Assembly: GCA_025454445.1 (NCBI GenBank)
Contig: JALOOK010000291.1
Location: 1-6,236 of the forward strand
Origin: Oscillatoria sp. Prado101
GTDB lineage: Bacteria; Cyanobacteriota; Cyanobacteriia; Cyanobacteriales; Oscillatoriaceae
Reading direction: 5' to 3'
Length of the DNA: 6,236 nucleotides
The position numbers were made by a program, and so were the translations under genes. Below, piece after piece: positions 1-4,265 of the stretch. The notes beneath the pieces were generated by a model that was given only the letters and a program-made list of their open reading frames with translations, ran no database searches and was not told the origin of the DNA. The first letter of the stretch is position 1; every line of letters begins with the position of its first letter.

Positions 1-54
1 TTGAGAAAACTGATCGAGATCCTGCACAATTTTTTCTGGCTGATAAGGTTGCAT
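1..54 (-). CDS. Possible 5' end of an unidentified protein (partial, runs off left edge)
   Basis: Read on the minus strand from an ATG at 54, the sequence gives 18 codons, M-Q-P-Y-Q-P-E-K-I-V-Q-D-L-D-Q-F-S-Q, without a stop before the window edge. The composition (charged, amphipathic, no rare residues) looks like a real N-terminus. A GTG at 66 in the same frame is an alternative start; it has a GAGG-like motif about 9 nt upstream, while the ATG has only a weak purine run. An in-frame stop at 70-72 closes the frame on the upstream side. No family can be named from so few residues, and a chance open frame of this length is quite possible. Confidence 0.3.
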   Translation of the reverse strand, partial: MQPYQPEKIVQDLDQFSQ

Positions 55-283
55 CTCTGAGTGCACGAGTTAAAGCCTCTTTTTTTGTTGCTTTTAATCT
101 CTCAACGTCACAAGTCAATAGGCTTGTTACGCCGGTTATGTCGAATCCGATACTGTGGAAAATGCAACGCCGGCGAATTATTGCCCCGATCCATCCCCCA
201 CAACTATTATGCTACACCTATAGTATAGCAAGTTAGCACAATCGGCAAACAAGGTTCTCGGCAGCAGGCCCGCCAGAACACTG
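55..283. other. Intergenic stretch without a supported gene
   Basis: About 230 bp lie between the possible gene start at the left edge and the first gene remnant. Short open frames exist on both strands (for example a GTG frame at 61-228 and an ATG frame at 138-236), but none has a convincing ribosome binding site or a recognisable product. A loose plus-strand promoter-like pair is present (TTGCCC at 181-186, TATTAT at 205-210, 18-bp spacing), but the -35 match is poor and there is no intact gene for it to serve. Confidence 0.4.
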
Positions 284-424
284 TCCTGCGGCAATCACCG
301 CCTCACCCAAAACGATAATGGTAAATAGCCCCAAACGTTCGGGGACGTGGGTAAACGAGGGCGGTATTTCCGCTACCAACTTTCCCCCAGTCAGAGGAGT
401 GATGAAGTCTGCCAGCAGCCCCTG
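284..424 (-). pseudogene. Remnant of an LtrA-family membrane protein gene
   Basis: On the minus strand, about 47 codons read as one uninterrupted piece containing the segments A-D-F-I-T-P-L-T-G-G-K, P-P-S-F-T-H-V-P-E-R-L-G and L-F-T-I-I-V-L-G-E-A-V-I. The pattern H-x-P-E-R-x-G-L-F-T-I-I-V-L-G-E is characteristic of LtrA ('low temperature requirement A'), a multi-pass membrane protein family normally of several hundred residues. Only one conserved patch survives: there is no family-like sequence before it, and after it the frame continues into unrelated residues until a stop at 233-235. The upstream end abuts a CHAT-like fragment on the opposite strand. I infer a decayed gene cut by rearrangement. 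No functional product is expected. Confidence 0.68.
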
Positions 425-428
425 CACC

Positions 429-503
429 CTAAGCCCCCTGGAAAACTTGCCAAACTGCAAGCTAGTCTGCCTTTCCGCCTGCGAAACCGGCATCACCAGC
501 CCG
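429..503 (+). pseudogene. Remnant of a CHAT-domain (caspase-like) protease gene
   Basis: About 25 plus-strand codons read L-x-N-L-P-N-C-K-L-V-C-L-S-A-C-E-T-G-I-T-S-P. The L-S-A-C-E-T-G block is the hallmark of the CHAT domain, the caspase/separase-related peptidase module common in filamentous cyanobacteria, and its Cys is the catalytic nucleophile in active members. The upstream block with the catalytic His (typically H-x-x-x-H-G) is absent, as are the downstream domain and any TPR array. The fragment therefore cannot make an active protease. It lies directly next to the LtrA-like remnant (opposite strand) and shares its frame with the membrane remnant that follows. Assignment rests on one short motif, which is distinctive. 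Confidence 0.62.
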
Positions 504-515
504 CAAACCCCTGTC

Positions 516-797
516 ATCAGCGCTGTCAACAGCCTGCACGCGCTCAAACAAGCCGAACGAGATCGCCGGCTCGAACACCTCATCCAATCCGTAGGTGTCG
601 TTGTGGGAGTTGCCTCAATTACAGCCAGCGTCTCCTCAGCCTTAATCAAAGACTTTAGTCCATTATTATCCCCCAAAATCGACAAAAAAGAATTCCCCTG
701 GGCGGAACCCGTCTCCAACTTGCTCATTGTCCTGTTGTTGACTGTTGTTTCAGGCGGCTTGCTGTCATACATATTGCTTAGGAAATATTGGCAGCGG
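516..797 (+). pseudogene. Remnant of a two-helix membrane protein C-terminus
   Basis: About 94 codons look like genuine protein. A charged helical segment (A-L-K-Q-A-E-R-D-R-R-L-E-H-L-I-Q) leads into a hydrophobic, Gly/Ala/Ser-rich helix (roughly nt 588-647). A 22-residue polar linker containing L-L-S-P-K-I-D-K-K-E-F-P-W follows, then a second strongly hydrophobic helix (roughly nt 714-780), ending in L-R-K-Y-W-Q-R. The coiled-coil, helix, linker, helix order suggests the C-terminal membrane anchor of a larger protein. No start codon or ribosome site precedes it, and it joins the CHAT fragment in frame. Downstream the frame stays open by chance through repeat DNA and into another frame of the next gene. 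I do not recognise the family. It could be a short expressed membrane peptide, but a remnant is more likely. Confidence 0.5.
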
Positions 798-841
798 CCC
801 CCTACCAAATCCTACCAATTTGATGTAATCGCGCAACAGAT

Positions 842-870
842 CGTAGGGGCGGAAGGGCACCGCCCCTACG
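842..870. repeat. Perfect 11-bp inverted repeat (GTAGGGGCGG family)
   Basis: The arms CGTAGGGGCGG (842-852) and CCGCCCCTACG (860-870) pair perfectly around a 7-nt loop. Short GTAGGGGC...GCCCCTAC palindromes are a familiar dispersed intergenic repeat type in filamentous cyanobacteria. The hairpin has no T-run after it, so it is not a standard intrinsic terminator. Confidence 0.8.
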
Positions 871-907
871 GGTATTTCTCAAGTGTTTCACTCCAAAATA
901 AAATTGG

Positions 908-913
908 TATAAA
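908..913 (+). promoter_or_regulatory. Weak candidate -10 box upstream of the Uma2-type gene
   Basis: TATAAA at 908-913 has GTTTCA at 885-890 with 17-bp spacing, only a half match to the -35 consensus. It is the best promoter-like pair in the 200 bp before the gene, but the AT-rich setting makes chance occurrence likely. Confidence 0.2.
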
Positions 914-925
914 CCCCCAACCCCC

Positions 926-952
926 GACCTTGGCGACCTTGGCGTCTTGGCG
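926..952. repeat. Three tandem 9-bp units (GACCTTGGC-like)
   Basis: Two identical GACCTTGGC units (926-934, 935-943) are followed by a variant, GTCTTGGCG (944-952). The array sits 45 bp before the Uma2-type gene. CTTGGCG-rich tandem stretches of this kind recur between genes in some cyanobacteria. No function is apparent. Confidence 0.7.
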
Positions 953-996
953 GTTCATTAAAATAGAAAATAGACACAAAACCCCCACCGCCCCCC

Positions 997-1671
997 ATGC
1001 TAACCCAAGAGCAAACCCCCACCGTCCCAGAACTCATCTACCCCGAAAGCGACGGCAAACCAATCGCAGACAACACCGAACAATTCCAATGGATTGTAAC
1101 CATAAAAGGAAACCTAGAACTGCTATTTGCCCCCTTTGCCGAAGTATTCGTTGCCGGCGATCTCCTGTGGTATCCTGTCGGAGGAAATAACCGCCTCTGC
1201 CAAGCGCCCGATGTCATGGTGGCATTTGGCCGGCCCAAAGGCCGGCGCGGCTCCTACCTGCAGTGGCTCGAAGGCAACATCCCCCCACAAGTGGTGTTTG
1301 AAATCCTCTCCCCCAGCAACACCCTCGCCGAAATGAGCAAAAAGCTGGAATTTTATGACCGCTATGGCGTCGAGGAATATTACCTCTACAATCCAGATCG
1401 AGCGGACTTGACCGGCTGGCTGCGTTCAGACGGGCGCTTAAGCGTGATTGAGCAGATTGCCGGCTGGGTCAGCCCCCGACTGGGTGTGCGCTTTGACCTC
1501 TCAGGCGCAGAACTCCAGATTTTCTCCCCTTCAGGCGACCGGTTTCTCACCTTTGTAGAACTTGGCCAGCAGCGCCAGCAAGCCGAAACCCAGCTAGAGC
1601 AAGAGCGCCAGCACCGGCAAGTCCTAGAAGCCAAGCTGCGAGAAATGGGCATTGACCCCAACCAGCTGTAG
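997..1671 (+). CDS. Uma2-family (DUF820) putative restriction-like endonuclease
   Basis: This 224-residue protein belongs to the Uma2/DUF820 family, which has a PD-(D/E)XK-like nuclease fold and is greatly expanded in cyanobacteria; the biological role is mostly unknown. Visible family marks are the A-P-D-V-M-V block with acidic D72, the V-F-E-I-L-S-P-S-N-T block with E102, the K-L-E-F-Y-D-R-Y-G-V-E-E-Y-Y-L-Y-N-P block (residues about 116-133), and a charged Gln/Glu/Arg coiled coil at about 188-215, a common Uma2 tail. The length is normal and the gene looks intact. The ATG lies in a C-rich stretch with no Shine-Dalgarno motif, so initiation may be SD-independent. No partner methylase, toxin-antitoxin gene or transposase is adjacent. 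Nuclease activity is inferred from the family only. Confidence 0.88.
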   Translation: MLTQEQTPTVPELIYPESDGKPIADNTEQFQWIVTIKGNLELLFAPFAEVFVAGDLLWYPVGGNNRLCQAPDVMVAFGRPKGRRGSYLQWLEGNIPPQVVFEILSPSNTLAEMSKKLEFYDRYGVEEYYLYNPDRADLTGWLRSDGRLSVIEQIAGWVSPRLGVRFDLSGAELQIFSPSGDRFLTFVELGQQRQQAETQLEQERQHRQVLEAKLREMGIDPNQL

Positions 1672-1720
1672 CGCCGGCGTTCTGCCGGTGCCCACCGCCG
1701 GTGGCTTAGATTAAGACGTA

Positions 1721-1764
1721 GGACAGGCGTCGCGCTTACGCGCCGCTGCGCGTTCCGCCTGTCC
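1721..1764. repeat. Inverted repeat with 9-bp arms (GGACAGGCG...CGCCTGTCC)
   Basis: GGACAGGCG at 1721-1729 is perfectly complementary to CGCCTGTCC at 1756-1764. The 26-nt interior is rich in CGCG/GCGC and could fold further. It lies about 50 bp downstream of the Uma2-type gene. It could act as a structure-only terminator or be a mobile palindromic repeat; the sequence alone does not decide. Confidence 0.65.
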
Positions 1765-1929
1765 CAGAGACCTGGAGGCTAGGGCGAAGCCGTACCAACG
1801 CCTATACTTCGTATCCCAGTGTCCTAAACTGACTGTCTCAGGACTTACGCAGCGACCTTAATTGTGGGGTGGGTTACGCTAGCGCTAACTACTTGGTTAG
1901 CTTCCGTTTAAATCTTTAACAATATTATA

Positions 1930-1960
1930 CCTCGTTAACAGGCAAGGTAGATAAACGAGG
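1930..1960. repeat. Diverged copy of a 31-bp palindromic element in the rluD leader
   Basis: The ends CCTCGTT (1930-1936) and AACGAGG (1954-1960) are complementary and enclose 17 nt. The perfect element downstream of rluD (2951-2981) has the same ends, the same total length of 31 nt and a shared internal AGGC at the same offset. I infer that both belong to one repeat family and that this copy has lost its inner stem. It ends 35 bp before the rluD start codon and could still form a weak hairpin in the leader. Confidence 0.5.
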
Positions 1961-1995
1961 GGAATTTATACACTAACTCCACAGCCGGAGAACAG

Positions 1996-2928
1996 ATGAC
2001 CGAACTCAACCTAGAAGCCCAACACACCGGCGAGCGCCTCGACCGCTACCTCGCCGCCCAACTCAGCGACCTCTCCCGCTCGCGCATCCAAGACCTAATA
2101 GCACAAGGCAACGTAAAAGTCAATGGGGAGATTTGCGCATCCAAAAAAGCCACCGTGCAAACCGGCGACCGCATCCAGCTCACCATACCGCCGGCGGAAC
2201 CCCTGGAACTCCAACCCGCCGACATCCCCCTGGACATCCTCTACGAAGACGAGCACCTGCTGATCCTCAACAAACCTGCCGGTTTAGTCGTCCACCCCGC
2301 ACCGGGACACGAAAGCGACACGCTGGTCAACGCCCTGCTCGCCCACTGTCCCAACCTCGCCGGCATAGGCGGCGTGCAGCGTCCGGGAATAGTCCACCGG
2401 CTCGACAAAGACACCACCGGCGCACTCGCCATCGCCAAAACCGACTGCGCCCACCAGCACCTGCAAGCCCAACTCAAAGCCAAAACCGCCCGCCGGGAAT
2501 ACCTGGGCGTGGTTTACGGAGCGCCCAAAACGGAAACCGGCACCATTGACCAGCCGGTTGGACGCAATCCGATTGACCGCAAGAAAATGGCCATCGTGCC
2601 GGTGGAAAAAGGCGGACGCCCAGCCGTCACGCACTGGCGCGTCAAAGAGCGCCTCGGCAACTTCACCCTGATCCAGTTCCAGCTAGAAACCGGGCGCACC
2701 CATCAAATCCGCGCCCACAGCGCCCACATCGGACACCCGATCGTCGGCGATCCAGTGTACAGCAGCGGGCGTTTTGCCGGTGTCAACCTTCCGGGACAAG
2801 CCCTGCACGCATGGCGGCTGCAGCTGCAGCATCCCGTCACCGGCGAATCGATAGAAGCCGTCGCCCCCCTTCCCCAATCCCTGATCACCCTCTTAGACGT
2901 GCTGCGGCGCAGGGCCCAAAGTTCGTAG
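1996..2928 (+). CDS. rluD: RluD/RluA-family 23S rRNA pseudouridine synthase
   Basis: This 310-residue protein isomerises uridines to pseudouridine in large-subunit rRNA (cytoplasmic, ribosome assembly). An N-terminal S4 RNA-binding domain spans about residues 12-65 (R-L-D-R-Y-L-A... K-V-N-G). The catalytic domain follows, with L-N-K-P-A-G-L-V-V-H-P at 91-101 and the active-site block G-I-V-H-R-L-D-K-D-T-T-G at 131-142, where D137 is the expected catalytic aspartate. Further family blocks are R-E-Y-L-G-V-V-Y-G, L-E-T-G-R-T-H-Q-I-R-A-H, H-P-I-V-G-D-P-V-Y and Q-A-L-H-A-W-R-L. Length and domain order match RluD. The ATG is preceded by GGAG at 5-nt spacing. Exact target uridines cannot be read from sequence. 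Oddly, the last four codons and stop lie in a dispersed repeat. The next gene, cpcG, is convergent. Confidence 0.93.
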   Translation: MTELNLEAQHTGERLDRYLAAQLSDLSRSRIQDLIAQGNVKVNGEICASKKATVQTGDRIQLTIPPAEPLELQPADIPLDILYEDEHLLILNKPAGLVVHPAPGHESDTLVNALLAHCPNLAGIGGVQRPGIVHRLDKDTTGALAIAKTDCAHQHLQAQLKAKTARREYLGVVYGAPKTETGTIDQPVGRNPIDRKKMAIVPVEKGGRPAVTHWRVKERLGNFTLIQFQLETGRTHQIRAHSAHIGHPIVGDPVYSSGRFAGVNLPGQALHAWRLQLQHPVTGESIEAVAPLPQSLITLLDVLRRRAQSS

Positions 2929-2949
2929 TTGGGCTTTAGCCCAAAGGTT
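2914..2949. repeat. Single copy of the TTGGGCTT(C/T)AGCCCAA repeat overlapping the end of rluD
   Basis: The stretch GCCCAAAGTTCGTAG followed by TTGGGCTTTAGCCCAAA and GGTT matches the 28-bp tandem units at 6134-6236, with a 3-nt shortening and one C-to-T change. TTGGGCT and AGCCCAA form the inner palindrome. The repeat begins in the coding frame at codon 307 of rluD and supplies the TAG stop at 2926-2928. Confidence 0.8.
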
Positions 2950-2984
2950 ACCTCGTTCCCAGGCGGAGCCTGGGAACGAGGTAA
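2948..2984. repeat. Perfect 17-bp inverted repeat with 3-nt loop
   Basis: TTACCTCGTTCCCAGGC (2948-2964) and GCCTGGGAACGAGGTAA (2968-2984) are exact reverse complements separated by GGA. It is the strongest hairpin in the window and lies between convergent rluD and cpcG, so it could stop or stabilise transcripts from both sides. There is no T-tract on the plus strand after it. CCTCGTTCCCAGGC...GGGAACGAGG palindromes are a familiar dispersed repeat type in filamentous cyanobacteria, and the lack of any mismatch suggests recent arrival or homogenisation. Confidence 0.85.
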
Positions 2985-3026
2985 GTTCTTAAATAAACCA
3001 GTCTTGTGGCGGAACCGCAAAAACAA

Positions 3027-3097
3027 GGGGGGCTAGAAACTAGCGACTAAAGACTAGCAAATCAATCTAGCCTCTAGCATCTAGCTTCTAGCCCCCA
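3027..3097. repeat. CTAG-rich long inverted repeat downstream of cpcG
   Basis: GGGGGCTAGAA (3028-3038) pairs with TTCTAGCCCCC (3086-3096), and after one mismatch the stem continues with CTAG (3040-3043) against CTAG (3081-3084). The interior repeats CTAG/ACTAG every 7-10 nt. It ends about 34 bp after the cpcG stop in the cpcG direction, so it may fold as a 3' hairpin of the cpcG transcript. CTAG-rich repeats of this kind occur between genes in several cyanobacteria. Confidence 0.7.
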
Positions 3098-3130
3098 CTC
3101 AGAAAGAGCTATCGAAGCGCCAAGCGCTGA

Positions 3131-3889
3131 TTACTTCCGGCTAGGAACCAAGCTGAGGTAATCCAGGCTCTGGGTGTTAATCTTGAGAACACTGGTCGGT
3201 ACAGGGGCGAGCGACTGCGCCATATTCATGTACAGCGCTGGATCGCCAGCCTTAGGCTGCTTTTCTTGCGGGATGAAGCGGCGCACCTGGTTTTGCCAGA
3301 TGATTTGCGGGAAGCCCAGCTGATTGCGGTGATATTCCTCATAGCGAGGAGTCTTCAGGTTGAAAGGCACTTCTCCTTTATTCCGCTGCGGCAAAATCCG
3401 CCGGCGCTGGTAGGGAACCGTGTTATCACCAAAGTTGCTGATGTACTCATCGCTGTCAAGCAAGGCGTTGATAAATCCTTGCAGACCTTTCGTCGCCAGC
3501 ACAATTGACCAAGCGATCTTTTCGCGCTCGCTGTAAACGTCGCGCCCCAAGATCCGCTGCACGCAGATTTCCACAAACCGGTAGTTGCTGTTGGTTTCGT
3601 GGTTCAGCCGGCGGAACACATCCGAAGTCGCCAGACCGCGAATGAAATCCCGCACCGTGATCTGACCGTTTCTCAGCTGAGATTCCAAGAAAGTTTGGCG
3701 GGTGCTCTTGAGAATTTGGTGCTCGCTGAAAATTTGGCGGTACGCCGCCCAAATCACCTCGTCCATTTCTGCCGGTGAGGGCAGGTTTTCGGTTGTGTAA
3801 ATCCGGGGCTGTTCGTCACCCGGCTTTTCATATCCAGCTACGCGCTGGTTTTGGCTCTTTGGAGCGTACTCTAGCAAAGGAATCGGCAC
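3131..3889 (-). CDS. cpcG: Phycobilisome rod-core linker polypeptide CpcG
   Basis: The 252-residue product attaches phycocyanin rods to the allophycocyanin core of the phycobilisome on the thylakoid surface. The start M/V-P-I-P-L-L-E-Y-A-P-K-S-Q-N-Q-R-V-A-G-Y is the classic CpcG N-terminus. The phycobilisome linker domain follows at about residues 35-165, with A-Y-R-Q-I-F-S-E-H-Q-I-L, L-R-N-G-Q-I-T-V-R-D-F-I-R-G-L, F-V-E-I-C-V-Q-R-I-L-G-R-D-V-Y and L-D-S-D-E-Y. The C-terminal part lacks a hydrophobic membrane helix, so it is core-type CpcG rather than membrane-anchored CpcL/CpcG2. Translation starts at GTG (3889), supported by the conserved N-terminus and by GGAG 8 nt upstream. It stands alone, not in a cpcBA operon, with a long upstream region suggesting its own promoter. 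Confidence 0.96.
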   Translation of the reverse strand: MPIPLLEYAPKSQNQRVAGYEKPGDEQPRIYTTENLPSPAEMDEVIWAAYRQIFSEHQILKSTRQTFLESQLRNGQITVRDFIRGLATSDVFRRLNHETNSNYRFVEICVQRILGRDVYSEREKIAWSIVLATKGLQGFINALLDSDEYISNFGDNTVPYQRRRILPQRNKGEVPFNLKTPRYEEYHRNQLGFPQIIWQNQVRRFIPQEKQPKAGDPALYMNMAQSLAPVPTSVLKINTQSLDYLSLVPSRK

Positions 3890-3897
3890 GTGACAAT

Positions 3898-3901
3898 CTC
3901 C
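3898..3901 (-). promoter_or_regulatory. Ribosome binding site that fixes the GTG start of cpcG
   Basis: On the minus strand GGAG lies 8 nt before the GTG at 3889. No in-frame ATG reproduces the conserved CpcG N-terminus, so this site decides the start. Confidence 0.65.
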
Positions 3902-3930
3902 GCAATTTCAAACTTTTGTTTGTGATTTGC

Positions 3931-3946
3931 CCTCAGTCAAAAGTCC
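3931..3946. repeat. 16-bp direct repeat, copy 1 (CCTCAGTCAAAAGTCC)
   Basis: It is identical to 4098-4113, 167 bp apart. The bases after copy 1 (GGGGTCATTTGCC) reappear in inverted, interrupted form after copy 2 (GGCAAATG...ACCCC), so the two sites form a compound direct/inverted arrangement. AGTCAAAAGTC resembles short tandem-type repeats of cyanobacteria. Confidence 0.75.
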
Positions 3947-4097
3947 GGGGTCATTTGCCTTTAAGCTGTTAGGCTTTTAATCTGCTTCTTGGAGAAAGGA
4001 GGCCGACACCCCACAGCCCTTTTCCCTGGCGAAACCTGGGAAGAGGAGAGCCTGGTGGGTAGCGCAAAGTTAATGCGAAACAGCTTAGCCGCTCAGT

Positions 4098-4113
4098 CCT
4101 CAGTCAAAAGTCC
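4098..4113. repeat. 16-bp direct repeat, copy 2
   Basis: Exact second copy of CCTCAGTCAAAAGTCC in the cpcG upstream region. It is followed by GGCAAATGGCCAATGACCCC, a near inverted version of the sequence after copy 1 with a 7-bp insertion. Confidence 0.75.
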
Positions 4114-4142
4114 TGCAACCGGCAAATGGCCAATGACCCCAG

Positions 4143-4182
4143 GCCAGTGACTGACTGCCACTGGCTGATATTTCACCAGCCA
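4143..4182 (-). promoter_or_regulatory. Overlapping, mutually exclusive hairpins upstream of cpcG
   Basis: GCCAGTG (4143-4149) pairs with CACTGGC (4159-4165) around 9 nt, while TGGCTG (4162-4167) pairs with CAGCCA (4177-4182) around 9 nt. The two stems share TGGC at 4162-4165, so a transcript could form only one at a time. They lie about 255-295 nt before the cpcG start codon. A regulatory switch is possible, but short stems of this kind also arise by chance, and the transcript start is unknown. Confidence 0.25.
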
Positions 4183-4265
4183 ACACTCAGATTAGGGGAT
4201 TGCGGTCACGCAAATCTCATTTTTCTGAAGAAATGCAACAATCTGTAATATTTCTTGACACAGCG

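Larger units (their letters stand above)
1672..1995. other. Intergenic region of 324 bp packed with palindromes
   Basis: No plausible coding sequence is visible. Just after the uma2 stop lies CCACCGCCGGTGG (1692-1704), nearly palindromic. A larger hairpin occupies 1721-1764, a near-palindrome GTTACGCTAGCGCTAAC sits at 1873-1889, and a diverged copy of a 31-bp element lies at 1930-1960. An AT-rich patch at 1905-1930 containing TATTAT (1923-1928) could hold the rluD promoter, but no good -35 box is spaced from it. None of the hairpins has a following T-tract. Confidence 0.6.
3890..4265. other. cpcG upstream region (376 bp) with no gene
   Basis: No open frame here has coding character; the few ATGs give peptides of fewer than ten residues. 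The region holds a 16-bp direct repeat (3931-3946, 4098-4113), overlapping hairpins at 4143-4182, an AAGGAGG run on the plus strand (3996-4002) with no start after it, and an interrupted TTCCC..GGGAA stem near 4021-4042. An AT-rich patch at 4215-4258 is the likeliest promoter zone for cpcG, but I could not fit a convincing -35/-10 pair. It would make an unusually long leader. Confidence 0.55.

Noticed and set aside
130..155. tRNA T-loop-like sequence (TCGAATCC)
   Set aside because: No acceptor, D-arm or anticodon stem can be folded around it.
61..228. GTG-started 55-codon frame (contains Y-C-G-K-C-N)
   Set aside because: There is no Shine-Dalgarno motif and no recognisable product, and the length is compatible with chance.
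233..808. A minus-strand open frame of about 190 codons
   Set aside because: Only the LtrA-like patch at 284-424 has family character; the upstream part is the complement of the CHAT and membrane-protein remnants, so it is not one intact gene.
318..1190. A long plus-strand open frame of about 290 codons
   Set aside because: Only codons about 38-62 and 67-160 look like protein. The beginning is the complement of the LtrA-like remnant, and the end runs through a hairpin, 9-bp repeats and an off-frame reading of the Uma2-type gene.
3996..4002. AAGGAGG on the plus strand as a ribosome site for a small gene
   Set aside because: No start codon follows within 15 nt and no coding-like frame follows.
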